From: Diphasiastrum complanatum
Taxonomy: Eukaryota; Streptophyta; Lycopodiopsida; Lycopodiales; Lycopodiaceae
Length of the DNA stretch: 64,000 nt
Assembly (NCBI GenBank): GCA_029204225.1
Contig: CM055092.1
Coordinates: 80,124,838 to 80,188,837, forward strand
Direction: 5' to 3'
Position 1 is the first letter of the stretch. Every line of letters begins with the position of its first letter. The position numbers and the translations under genes were made by a program. The notes under the pieces are model-generated. The model did not search any database. It was not told the origin of the DNA and worked only from the letters and a program-made list of their open reading frames with translations. This document shows positions 48,945 through 59,870 of the stretch, one piece after another.

Positions 48945-50480
48945 GCTCCCTCTCAAAGCATGATAGCTTTACGATCCCAAGATTGTTCCTTTGTCTCTCA
49001 AAAAGTCCTTTGTCCAAGGCTTTGGTGAAGATGTCAGCAACCATGTCTTTCGTTCCGATGAAGGTGGTCTGTAGTATCTTCTTTTCAATTAGATCCATGA
49101 TCAAGTGATACTTGATCGCGATGTGTTTTATTCTGGAATGGAACACATAATCTTTCGTCAGATGTATTGCAGAGGTGTTATCCATCTGCAAGACCAGTTC
49201 TCGTTTCGTCCAATTTGTCCAGGAACTGCCTTAGCCAAATTATCTCTTGGCCATCTTTGCTGTTGCAACATATTCTGCTTCGTAGGATGACTGGGCCACA
49301 ATGGTCTGCTTCTTGCTGACCCGGAGGACTGCTCCTGATGCGATAGTGCATCCTCCTGAGATGCTTTTACAATCGTCCTTGAGAGATGCCCAGCTAGCAT
49401 CGTTGTAGGAAAGCATCCTGAAACCTGCATCACGACAATAATACAGGCCATAATCTCTCGTTAATTGCAGATATTGCAAAATTCATTTTGTAATCTTCCA
49501 ATGTGTCAAGCCTGGATTCATACAGAATTGGCTCATCCTGAACACTGCATAGGCAATCTCAGGTCGTGTGTTGTCTGCAAGGTACATCAGTGATCCTATT
49601 AGCTTTATGTAAGGTGTGAGTTGCATTTGTTCTCTCTCTTCCTCGATCTTCAAATAGTCATCGTTTGTCAGCACCGTCCCTGCGAGCATTGGAGTATTCG
49701 CTCTTTTGCAGTTCAGCATCTCAAAATCTTCTAGGATCTTCTAGGTGTATCTGGACTGGTGAAGGTATAGCTTACCTCCCTCATACTCTCTTTCAATTTG
49801 TAAGCCTAGGTAACACCTGGCTTCTCCCAGATCCACGATCTCGAAATTTTTCAAGATGTCTGTCTTCACTTCAGCAATCAGCTGCTCACTCTTGCAAAGT
49901 ATCAAAGTGTCGTCCACGTACACGGCCACAATGATGATCTGCCCATCTATAATTCTGACATACACATGAGAATCAGCCAACAGAGGCTTGAATCCTAATA
50001 ATTTCAAGGCTTGATCTTTCTTCTTGTATATTTTTGGGCTGACTGTTTTATACCGTAGATACTTCTATGCATTCTACATGCATAGTCAGGAAGTGAATTT
50101 GAGACATATCCTGGGGGTTGATCCATATAGACTTCTTCGTCTAGCTCGCCATGCAAGAAGGTTGTCTTCTCGTCCACAATGTGGATCTTGAGGTCATAAG
50201 CTGCTGCATACGCAAATAACAGACGTAGGGACGAATGTTTGACGACAGGAGAGAAGGTTTCAGAGTAGTCAATACCATATCACTGAGAGAATCCCTTCGC
50301 TACCAGTCTCGCCATGTATTTCGAGACATTCCCATCTGGTCCATACTTGAGTTTGAAAACCCATTTGCATTTGACAGTCTTGCGCTAATGTGGTAATGGC
50401 TGCAACGTCCATACCTTGTTCTTCTTCATGGACTCCATCTCTTAGTTCATGGCTTGGATCCATCTGTCCTTCTCTAGACA
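48945..50480 (-). pseudogene. Copia RT and RNase H, element C
   Basis: Minus strand with stops. RT: KTVKCKWVFKLKYGPDG, HIVDEKTTFLHGELDEEVYM, catalytic YVDD (AVYVDDTLILCKS near 49927-49905), GEARCYLGLQIERE, LMYLADNTRPEIAYAVFRMS. RNase H: SYNDASWASLKDDCKSISGG, VAQSSYEAEYVATA, MQMDNTSAIHLTKDYVFHSR and DMVADIFTKALDKGLFE. The pol frame then runs through the polypurine tract into the LTR. The catalytic aspartates are retained. Confidence 0.9.
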
Positions 50481-50749
50481 TTCAATTGCCTCTTCGAAAG
50501 TATGTGGTTCGCCATTGAATCCGCAGAACTCTTCTGATGTGGAAGCTGAGCTGCTTGGCACATATCTTACTGGCGCTCTTTGCGATCTTCTCGACCTTCT
50601 AGGAGATCCTCCTGGGACAGTAATGCCTTTGCTTTTGTCCGCTCTACAGTAGGCTGTCTCTCGAATCTTTCGTCTTCAGATTCGTCACTCGAATGGGAAC
50701 CGACTCGAAAATCTTCGTTTTCGTGTTCGTCCTCTACTCCCTCTGTCAC

Positions 50750-51515
50750 TTGTGGCAGGTCATAGTACTGTCTCTATAGAACTTCATAGTTGACAAGATC
50801 GTCATTGGCCATTGTCCTGCTCTCATCAAATCTGACATCTCTCACTGTTTTCATAGTGTTCGTGTCTGGCATGTAGACTCTGTAGTATGACGAGTTGTTG
50901 CCATAACCTACCAAGAATCCCTGCTCGGCTTTCTCATCAAGCTTCTTTCAAAGCTTATCAGGAATATGTGCATAAGCTGCACAACCAAAGATTCTGACGT
51001 GAGACAGGTTCGGCTTTCTACCCCACCATAACTCGTGTGGTATTGTGTGAGGGACACCAGACTTCCCTGTTATGTTCTGGATGTATGCGGCTATAGCTAC
51101 TGCTTCAGTCCACAATACCCTTGGAGCCTTCGAGTAGGCCATCATCATCTGGCAGCTTCCATCAGGGTCCTATTCTTTCGTTCAACAACACCATTGTGCT
51201 GCAGTGTATAGGCTGCAGTCCTTTTATGAATGATGCCATGATCACTGTAGAAGTCAGTGAAGCGATTCAAGATATATTTGCCACCTCGATCCGTTCTGAT
51301 CTCCTTCACTTTGCTGCTTGTACATTACTCAACCCAGTTCACGTTTTCTGTGAATTTATCAAGTGCTTCAGATTTATTCTGAATAAAATACACTCTGACA
51401 AATTTGCTATAATCATCAATGAAGGTTATATAATACTTTGAACCTCCCACTGAAATCACATTGAAAGGCCCACAAATGTCAGAATGCACTAACTCCAGAA
51501 TCTTGGTCGTTCTGT
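50750..51515 (-). pseudogene. Copia integrase, element C
   Basis: Minus strand. KILELVHSDICGPFNVISVG with the first Asp, YYITFIDDYSKFVRVYF, KEIRTDRGGKYISNRF with the second Asp, HNGVVERKNRTLMEAAR with Glu, LWTEAVAIAAYIQNITGKSG and VRIFGCAAYAHIPDKL. There are frame changes near 51150 and 51290. The HHCC region upstream of 51515 is lost or scrambled. Confidence 0.88.
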
Positions 51516-51740
51516 AGATAGTTGTGAACTTCTCCTAGGAGATCAAATTCATCGTGAGGATATGGCAAGGGACAATCTATTTTAAACACCTTTGAAATCA
51601 GGACCACACTTTTATTCATACCAACTTCTTTGAAAAAATATGTTCCGTTTGATTCAGCAGTTAAGACATTTCCAAATGCAACCGTCTCTTTCCAAAAAAA
51701 TAAAACAACTGGAACATTTTTTCTTGAGCAGTCCATGTAG
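51516..51740 (-). other. Open frame at the 5' break of copia element C, not identified
   Basis: An 85-codon minus-strand frame overlapping the integrase start out of frame. No known motif; probably the junction sequence where the element was truncated. Confidence 0.35.
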
Positions 51741-51898
51741 TGACCTTGAAAAAATAATATAGGTACACTTTACGTTAGGATTTGCAATGCTATTGAAAGT
51801 ATAACTAGCAATATTATGAAACTATAATAAATAGTGCCAAATAGCTATTGAAAGTAAAATTAACAAAATTATTATAAAATTGTAACAAGATTATGAAA

Positions 51899-52137
51899 CA
51901 GTAGCCCTTAGATCTTGTCCTTTAGGCCATGACCCTTAGCCCGTAGCCCTTAGCCCATATCCCTTTTCCTTGTCCCTAGGCCCTTAGCATTAGTACTTGA
52001 ACCTTACCCCTTAGCCCTTAGACCTTAGCTCTTAGCCCTTACCCTTAAGCATCAGCCTTAGCACTAGGCCATTATCTCTTGGCTCTTAACCTTAGTCCTT
52101 GGCCCTTAAACCTCGGCCCTTAGTCTTAACCCTCGGC
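51899..52137. repeat. CCCTTAG-like minisatellite, left part
   Basis: About 240 bp of degenerate 7-9-mers (CCCTTAG exact about seven times; also CTCTTAG, CCCTTGG, CCTTAGC). It is interrupted at 52137 by the chromovirus and resumes at 58401. It resembles a degenerated telomere-type C-rich strand but is not CCCTAAA. Confidence 0.8.
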
Positions 52138-53053
52138 TGTTGTAAAGCTGACTCAGGTGCACCCAGCGTGCCCTGTAAGACTCTAAGGGGTGACGCTCCC
52201 TAAGGTCCCAGAGCAAGTAAGAACGTCAAGGACTGAGCCTCCGACCTGTGGTGAGCCAGTCAAGTAGTCACAAGTCATGAGCTAGCTCTGGAGCTCGAGT
52301 CATGGCCTAGTCAGGAAGCAAGTTGATTCTGCCACCGGAACGGCTCCCAGGACCCATGTCTGGGAGCCAGACTGATTCTGCCAGGCTTGCCAAGCTTAAT
52401 CAACAAAATAAAAACTAAGTCCCAAAAAGCGTGCTTTACCAGAAAGCACTATGTTTCAGAACAGAGGGGGTGCGCCGAATCACAGCAGAACTATAGGGGA
52501 GTCCGGCAGACAGAAACTTGGGCAGCTCAACCAGCGCCAGGAATCCAGTCGCCAGGTCTCAGCTCCCTCTACCAGCACAAGCCAGGCACAATGCCTAGCA
52601 CTGTTGGTGGCCCCGAGACCGGTCAGTCTATGTATGAATGTAACCTCTTCCAAATCTAATAAAGTTGATCCTTGGGGATGATTACCATTTCGGTTTCGCC
52701 TCCGGGACTGGTCCAAGTGGAAGGACCCTTACTACAACCTTTTTGCGTCGCTGGCGCCTAAGGGTCCCTGTCATCGATATGGGGCTTGCCGCTATGCCAA
52801 TTGGTCAGTTTGGCGACCACTATGCCTTGGGTTTCATGTGTGGCTTGTCTTTGCCTTTGGTTATCTTTTGGGGACGGATTTTGAGTTGGCTTTCGGGTTG
52901 GTTGGAATTCCAGTTTTCTTAAGTCTGAATGGTTAAGCTTGTTACGTTTCTAAGTTGGCTTTTACGTAAGTGCATGATGGATGAATGTTAGACTTAAGCA
53001 CGTGTTGGGAAAACCGCTCAAGTCCCAGCGCCCTTTGAGACACCGACGCAACA
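52138..53053 (+). repeat. 5' LTR of chromovirus 2
   Basis: Runs from TGTTGTAAAGCTGACTC to GACGCAACA. An AATAAA occurs near 52658. Frames through it (52387-52922) recur in the 3' LTR because the DNA does; they are not genes. Confidence 0.95.
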
Positions 53054-53055
53054 TG

Positions 53056-53068
53056 TGGTATCAGAGCC
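53056..53068 (+). other. PBS of chromovirus 2
   Basis: TGGTATCAGAGCC, two bases after the LTR. Confidence 0.92.
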
Positions 53069-53143
53069 GACTAGCCGATCAGCTACGCAAGTCTCACATG
53101 GATGGCCACGTTTTGGGATTTGTCAGGACAACCGTTGTGCAAG

Positions 53144-53531
53144 GTGCTGTCCACAGTGTAAGCACGGGTGCGTCCACGGTCGGGGTGGTCGGCAGAACGG
53201 GGGACTTGATGAGTCAAAGTGCTGCTCTCGAGGTGTAAGCACGGTCAGTTTCCGCGGTTCGGGCCTGGCGCCGTCTACACGTAGGACAGATGAGGCAATG
53301 TGCTGCCATTAGATTGGTGAAAGCACGGTCTGTGCCTTGTGGGGAGCGGGGTGACATATTCAAACTGTACGGGTTAACCATTGATACAGAGATGCTGCTC
53401 GAATTCGGGTGTAAAGCACGGGTGGTTAGCTGCCGGTGCGGGATAGCTGCCGATCGTTTAGCTATAAGGGCTATCGACCAAAAAGTGGTGGGGCGTGACT
53501 GAGGCAATGTGCTGCTTAATGGTGAAAGCAC
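53144..53531 (+). repeat. Five hairpin-forming repeats in the chromovirus 2 leader
   Basis: GTGCT and AGCAC (followed by GG) pair around 12-18-nt loops at 53144-53165, 53219-53242, 53300-53326, 53392-53419 (ATGCT variant) and 53509-53531. GAGGCAATGTGCTGC is identical in the third and fifth units. Spacing grows from 75 to 117 bp. They lie where packaging or dimerisation signals, or a lost gag, would be expected. Confidence 0.7.
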
Positions 53532-53791
53532 GGATGGTTGGATGGATGTTTCTCCATGGGCTAATTCTGTGATAGATTTGTGTGGGCGCGGTTAGGCAAA
53601 GGTCCTATGTCCGGTCTCAAGGGGAATGTGGCTTGAGAGGGATCCTCTGTGTTTGCTTTGGTTGGTATGTTCGTTTGTGGTGTGCTTGTTTGGACTTGAA
53701 TAACCCCTAGTTGCTTAACTTCTTCCAGGTGATCTGATCTAGTTGGGAGTTGAAGGAGGAATTTACATCTGTGTGTAGATGACATACAAGT

Positions 53792-56600
53792 ATGGAAAGG
53801 AGCTTCCATGGGGCAACCCCCAAGATTGGTTCAAGATTATTATTCCTATCCGGAAAGATCGCGGGGAGGAAGTCAGATTTCATGATCGACTCCGGAGCTT
53901 CACATAACTATATTTCAAGGAGCGTAGTAGAACAGTTCAGCTTGCCGACCAGAAATGTAACATCAACGCTCAATGTAGAAACAACAAAGAGAGCACTGGA
54001 CGCAGACAAAGCGACATTGAATATCCCGGTGCAAATTGGGAGATGGAAGGCTAAACTTAGCTTTTTGATTTTAGAGATGGATGCCTTCGATGTAATTTTG
54101 GGCCTTCCCTGGCTAAATGAACATTGTATTGTAGTTTTGGGTAGGAGCTCAAACTTGGTTCTCTTGGATTACAAGGGACAGATCTGTATGACAAAAGCTC
54201 TGCCTGGAGGGAACGCGAAGGGCACCGATATTGAACAAAATCTGGTTGCTGCATCTGTGATTAAAAGCATGGCGAAAGGGAAAAGGTCAAAGTGTTTTCT
54301 TTGTATCTGCAGAGAGGTTCCAGAAGGGAAAAACGCACAACTTAAAAACTTGCCAAAGGAGGTGGCAGATTTGCTGGAGGAATTTAGCGATGTGTTTCCA
54401 GAAGAACTCCCAGCTAAGTTACCTCCTCGAAGACCAGTGGACCATAAGATTGAGTTGGTGCCAGGAACAGAACCAACTTCACGAGCACTTTATAGGATGT
54501 CCCAAGAAGAGTTGGTGGAACTGAAACGACAACTTGGTGAATTGATAGACAAAGGATTCATTAGACCCAGTGCTTTGCCTTTTGGAGCCCCTGTACTATT
54601 CGTGGAAAAGACGGACAAGACACTACGGATGTGTGTGGATTACCGCATGCTCAACAAGGGTACCATCAAGAACAAGTATCCCATGCCTAGAATTGATGAC
54701 CTGTTCGACCAACTCAAACATGCCAGATATTTTAGTTGAATAGATCTTAGATCTGGATATCACCAATTTCGAATAGCTAAAGGCGATGAGCACAAAACGG
54801 CTTTTCGAACACGGTATGGGAGTCACGAATTCAGGGTGATGCCGTTCGGTCTAACAAACGCACCAGCCACTTTTTGCACGTTGATGAACAACATTTTTCA
54901 AGACTGCTTAGATGAATTTGTCATTGTGTACATCGATGACATCTTGGTGTTTAGTCGTAGCCTCAAAGATCACATTAAACATTTAAGGACTGTCCTTCAA
55001 CGACTAAGGAAGAACAGCTTGTTCGCGAAAAGAGAAAAATGTGAATTTGTGGTAGAGGAAGTTGATTTCCTTGGACACGTTATAGGCTACGGACGAATTC
55101 GGATGGATCCTAAGAAGATCAAGACTATCTTGGATTGGCTGGGTCCTAAGACTGTTCATGGCATCAAATCCTTTGTGGGCTTATGTAACTTTTACAGGAG
55201 ATTCATTGAGGCATTTAGCAAAATTGTGGCACCACTGTTGGAGCAGACCAAGACTCATCTGAAGATGACATGGACATCGGAATGTGAAGCAGCGTTCCAA
55301 GAACTAAAACGACGGATCACTCAAGAACCCATTCTTGCCTTATCGGAATTTAGCAAACCTTTTGAAATACATACAGACGCGTCGAACTTTGCTATTGGGG
55401 CCGTGCTGATGCAAGACGGAAAACCTGTTGCATAGTTTTCAAAGAAATTGAGTGATGTAGAGCGACGATGGCCAACTCATGAAAAAGAAATGGTCGCAAT
55501 AGTTCAAGCAGTGGAGCATTGGAGACATTATGTGACAGGAAAACCCTTTAAGGCGTTCACTGATAATGTATCACTCAAGTACTTCTCATCCCAAGGTATG
55601 CTCACGCCAAAGCAAATGCGATGGCAAAACTTTCTCTCGAAATTCAATATAGACATCGTACACACGGCGGGAAAGAACAATATGGTGGCGGACGCACTAA
55701 ATAGACAGGAACACTTGATGGCAACAGTGACAACTCAGGTGACTGACCTACTCCAAGAAATCAGGGAGAATTATGGTGCAGATGCGTTGGCGAAGGACTT
55801 AATGATCGAATTCCAGCTGGGAAAGCCTCATAAACATTTCACTTGGAAAGATCAAATGGTTGTTTATAAACAACGCAGAGTATATGTCCCAGACAACATC
55901 AACCTGAGGAAGAAAGTCTTGCGAGAACATCATGACGTACTAGCCGCCGGACATCCAGGGGTGAATCGCATGTATGAACTTCTCAAAAGAGGCTTCTATT
56001 GGCCAGGTATGTGGGCAGACGTTGAATCCTATGTGCAAACATGCCCGACATGTCAACAAGTGAAGGTGGAACCGCTAGTTCCAGCAGGACTACTCCAACC
56101 ATTACCGGTACCAGCATACCCATGGGATTCGGTGAGCATGGATTTCATTGTTCAACTACCACGGTGCCAAGGCTTCGACTCAATTTATGTGGTGGTTGAC
56201 CGCTTTTCAAAGCAAGTTCATCTAGTACCAACTAAAAGTTCAGTGACAGCTGAAGAAGTGGCAAGGTTATTTTTCAAATGTGTCTTCAAATACCACGGCC
56301 TGCCTAGAACGATTATTTCTGACCGAGACACCAAGTTCATCGGAAAGTTTTGGACTTGTCTATTTCGCCTCATGGGAACTGGACTGAATTTCAGCACTGC
56401 ATATCACCCTCAGACAGATGGGCAAACGGAACGAGTCAATCGACAAATTGAACAATATTTATGAAATTATGTCGCTTGGAACCAATCTGATTGGGTCAAC
56501 TACTTGGATATTCTCGAGTTTGCACATAACAACCAAGTGAACAAGGGCACCCTTCGAGATAAGCAATGGTCAGCTACCGATTGTTCCAAGTTCTTTTCTT
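53792..56600 (+). pseudogene. Chromovirus 2 protease, RT, RNase H and integrase core
   Basis: One frame from the ATG at 53792. Protease [17 protein letters not shown] with [12 protein letters not shown]; pre-[24 protein letters not shown] with [52 protein letters not shown] and YIDDILVFS; RNase H with IHTDASNFAIGAVL, THEKEMVAIVQAVEHWRHYV and FTDN; integrase HHCC (HPGVNRMYELLKRGFYWPGM, CPTCQQ), SMDFIVQL, ISDRDTKFIGKFW and GQTERVNRQIEQYL. In-frame stops: TGA 54737 (a Trp-like site), TAG 55433, TGA 56462 (an Arg site; CGA to TGA). The frame is lost between 56530 and 56606. Protease, RT and integrase catalytic residues are all present. Confidence 0.95.
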
Positions 56601-56606
56601 ACAGGC

Positions 56607-57242
56607 GTGCAGGAAACACTAGTACCTACTGTAGAGGAATTCATCAATGAGTGGCACACAAAGCTGACAGAGGTGAAGTCATTTTTAGAGCAGTCACAAA
56701 GGAGTATGGCAGCTGACGTAAACCCACATCGACGAGAACTGGAATTTGAGGAAGGTGATCAAGTATGGCTGAATACAAAGAACATTGCGTTACCAAAAGA
56801 TTTTTCTCATAAGTTCATTCGACCTTATGCGGGACCATATTATGTCACCATGAAGATCAACCAAGTGGCTTACCGATTGGCGCTACCGTCCAGCTTGGAT
56901 ATACACAATGTGTTTCATATCTCATTACTCAAACGGTACAAACCAGATGAGCGATTTGATCGGCAACACGAACTCCGTCACCCACCAACGACACTTGATG
57001 ATACAAAGAGGCAGCTTGTACCAGAACAAATATTGACACATAGAAAGCGAACTGGTGTTCAACGTGAATATCTAGTGAAGTGGCTACGGGCTCCACTTAT
57101 TGAGGCTTCTTGGGAGTACGAAGACAAACTTAAGGAGGGAGCCCCTGAAGTACTAGCAGATTATCTGCAGAAGAACCAACGCAATAGCCGTTTTCCCAGA
57201 TCGGCACACACAACACTACATGGCGGCATGCCTCCTACATAA
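56607..57242 (+). CDS. Chromovirus 2 integrase C-terminus and chromodomain
   Basis: The shifted frame (open 211 codons; the first in-frame ATG of the open frame is at or just after 56640) encodes the integrase tail LEFEEGDQVWLNTKNIAL, the GPY/F module FIRPYAGPYYVTMKINQVAY and HNVFHISLLKRYKPDE. The chromodomain follows: PEQILTHRKRTGVQREYLVK, then WLRAPLIEASWEYEDKL and EVLADYLQ. Stops at TAA 57240-57242. The domain is complete and would bind modified histone tails in the chromovirus model. Confidence 0.9.
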   Translation: MQETLVPTVEEFINEWHTKLTEVKSFLEQSQRSMAADVNPHRRELEFEEGDQVWLNTKNIALPKDFSHKFIRPYAGPYYVTMKINQVAYRLALPSSLDIHNVFHISLLKRYKPDERFDRQHELRHPPTTLDDTKRQLVPEQILTHRKRTGVQREYLVKWLRAPLIEASWEYEDKLKEGAPEVLADYLQKNQRNSRFPRSAHTTLHGGMPPT

Positions 57243-57472
57243 ACATTCATGGCCATTCTGAAGTTCAAGGAACTTCCAGGTATCTTTCTTAAGTTTGTCA
57301 ATAAATCACTTGCAGCTTTACACAGGCTTTACGTAAGTGAACTCTATCTACACTTTTTCTGTGCTACTGCCAATGTATTTTTAATTCAAAGTTGTTAAGG
57401 CCGGTGAATTAAGCCCGTGCCATACGTCCTAGGTCTAGTTTGGCCCTGATGAGGACATCAGCTTTTTCAAAC

Positions 57473-57482
57473 GAGAGGAGGA
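57473..57482 (+). other. Polypurine tract of chromovirus 2
   Basis: GAGAGGAGGA immediately before the 3' LTR; strong plus-strand primer candidate. Confidence 0.88.
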
Positions 57483-58400
57483 TTTTGTAAAGCTGACTCA
57501 GGTGCACCCAGCGTGCCCTGTAAGACTCTAAGGGGTGACGCTCCCTAAGGTCCCAGAGCAAGTTAGAACGTCAAGGACTGAGCCTCCGACCTGTGGTGAG
57601 CCAGTCAAGTAGTCACAAGTCATGAGCTAGCTCTGGAGCTCGAGTCATGGCCTAGTCAGGAAGCAAGTTGATTCTGCCACCGGAACGGCTCCCGGGACCC
57701 ATGTCTGGGAGCCAGACTGATTCTGCCAGGCTTGCCAGGGTTAATTAGCAAAATAAAAACTAAGTCCCAAAATGTGTGCTTTACCAGAAAGCACTATGTT
57801 TCAGAACAGAGGGGGTGCGCCGAATCACAGCAGAACTATAGGGGGAGTCCGGCAGACAGAAACTTGGGCAGCTCAACCAGCGCCAGGAATCCAGTCGCCA
57901 GGTCTCAGCTCCCTCTACCAGCACGAGCCAGGCACAATGCCCAGCACGTGTTGGTGGCCCCGAGACCGTTCAGTCTATGTATGAATGTAACCTCTTCCAA
58001 ATCTAATAAAGTTGATTCTTGGGGATGATTACCATTTCGGTTTCGCCTCCGGGACTGGTCCAAGTGGAAGGACCCTTACTACAACCTTTTTGCCTCGCTG
58101 GCGCCTAAGGGTCCCTGTCATCGACATGGGGCTTGCCGCTATGCCAATTGGTCAGTTTGGCGACCACTATGCCTTGGGTTTCATGTGTGGCTTGTCTTTG
58201 CCTTTGGTTACCTTTTGGAGACGGATTCTGAGTTGGCTTTCGGGTTGGTTGGGATTCCAGTTTTCTTAAGTCTGAATGGTTAAGCTTGTTACGTTTCTGA
58301 GTTGGCTTTTACGTAAGTGCATGATACATGAATGTTACACTTAAGCGCGTGTTGGGAAAACCGCTCAAGTCCCAGCGTCCTTTGAGGCGCCGGCGCAACA
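57483..58400 (+). repeat. 3' LTR of chromovirus 2
   Basis: Matches 52138-53053 with about 30 differences; begins TTTTGTAAAG (TGTTGTAAAG in the 5' copy) and ends GGCGCAACA. Confidence 0.95.
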
Positions 58401-58560
58401 TCGGCCCTAGCCCATAGCCCTTGGCTAGGTCCTTGGCCCTTATCCCTTGGCCGATGGCTCTTGGTCCTTGGTCATTGGCGGTGGTCCTTACCCCGTAACC
58501 CTTAGTCCTAGCCCTAAGGCCCTTAGTCGTTAGCCCTTGGTCCTTCACCTATCCCCCTTG
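58401..58560. repeat. CCCTTAG-like minisatellite, right part
   Basis: Continuation of 51899-52137 after the chromovirus: CCCTAGCC, CCCTTGGC, CCCTTAGTC and similar units. Confidence 0.8.
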
Positions 58561-59870
58561 GCATTTCGGTCTTCGTCTTTGAGCCATTTGTCTTTAGCGC
58601 TTTAAGACCAATTGTTTATATATATATATTTGTATATATATATAACTTTTAGTATTCATTTTTAATTTTTTAGATTCGTTATATCTATTTTTTGATTTTT
58701 GATTATTTATTTTTTAATTTTTAGATTTAAATAATAGGTTTTTGACTTTTTGTTATATATTTTTAAGATTTTTATTATTTATTTTTAATTTTGAGCTTGT
58801 TTTATTTTTTATTTTTATTAGGTTTTATTTTTTTGATTTTTAGGTTGTTTTTTTAGTTTTTTTACATTTTCAAGAATTTGACAATATATTATGTTTTTTC
58901 TTTCTTTTTTCTCTTTAGTAATGTAGAATAAATAAAGGGATCATGAGTATATAGATTTATTAAATAGTTTTTTTTTTACTTTCTACTATTTATTTTGCAA
59001 TTTCTAGATTAGTTTTATTTAATTTTAAGATTTACTTCTCTGTAAATATTTAGATTTATTTCATAGTTTTTTTTTTATTTTTAATATTCAGATTTATTAT
59101 ATATTTTCTTGACTTTTGATTATGCATTTTTTAATTTTCATATTCGTGTTATAGTTTTTTGACTTTTTATTATTCATTTTTAGATTTTCTAGTTTGTTTT
59201 TTGACTTTAATATTTATATTTAGATTTATTTTAAAGTATGTCTGACTTTTATTAGAAATTACAATATGTATAGTTGTTTTATGATTTTTATATTTATTTT
59301 TAATATTTACATTTGTTTTATGGTTTTATGATTTTTCATTATTCAAATTTTAATTTTTAGATTTATTTATAATCTTTTAAATTTTTGTTATTCATTTTTT
59401 AATTTTTATTATCTATTTTTGACTTTAAGTTTTCTGTAATCTTCTTATTATTATGTTTTGTTTGTTTAGTTTTTAATTTGTTTTTAGTTTTTTGGCAATA
59501 TAGTTTATTTTTAGTTTTGGCAATATATTGTTTCAAGGTTTTGGCAATATAGTTATAAGGTAACTGAGGAGAGACCATTAAGTTCAGATATTTATCCCAT
59601 AAGCATTTAATTAAGCATGATATTTTTTCAAGCTATATATAGAAGCTTAAAATACTGTTTTTCTCAACAATTGTGGCAATTTTTTTTTACAAGGGTTCTT
59701 CTTTAAAGGCCATAGAAAAAAAAAATTAGTTCAAAATAATAAATACACGCGGTGCTGACACATGGAAAACCATTTATCCCATAATCAATCTTGTAGTGAC
59801 TAAAGGGAACATAAGTAGGGGGTCTTGAATATTATTTTTAGTTGAATTTTAGAATTTCTGTTGGCCCAGA
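58561..59870. other. Extremely AT-rich, no gene
   Basis: Runs of TTTTTA, ATTTTTAG and TTTTTGACTTTT with many near-repeats (TTTTTGATTTTTGATTATT); no coding frame. It may be a decayed AT-rich satellite. Confidence 0.6.

Larger units (their letters stand above)
44981..51740 (-). mobile_element. Ty1/copia element C, interrupted by a nested copia element
   Basis: A minus-strand copia element of the same LTR family as element B (LTR starting TGAAGAAAC at 48944 after polypurine tract GAGAGGGAGC). Its 3' LTR runs 48944-48589, is interrupted by element D, and resumes at 45231 (GAGCAGGATCCATAGAGATT matches the later part of the LTR at 37060-37160). The internal region to the right contains RNase H, RT and integrase; gag and protease are missing, so it is a 5'-truncated insertion. 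Confidence 0.85.
52138..58400 (+). mobile_element. Complete Ty3/gypsy chromovirus 2, nearly intact pol, no gag
   Basis: 6,263 bp with target duplication TCGGC (52133-52137 and 58401-58405). LTRs are 916 and 918 bp with TGTTG/CAACA ends; I count about 30 differences, roughly 97% identity. The internal order is PBS, long leader with hairpin repeats, protease, RT, RNase H, integrase, chromodomain, polypurine tract. Pol has three in-frame stops and one frameshift. No gag ORF or knuckle is present, so even an intact pol would need gag supplied by another copy. The LTR family differs from that of chromovirus 1. Confidence 0.95.

Noticed and set aside
52387-52922. Two ORFs of 85-90 codons that reappear at 57732-58269
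   Set aside because: They lie in the two LTRs of chromovirus 2 and recur only because the LTR recurs.
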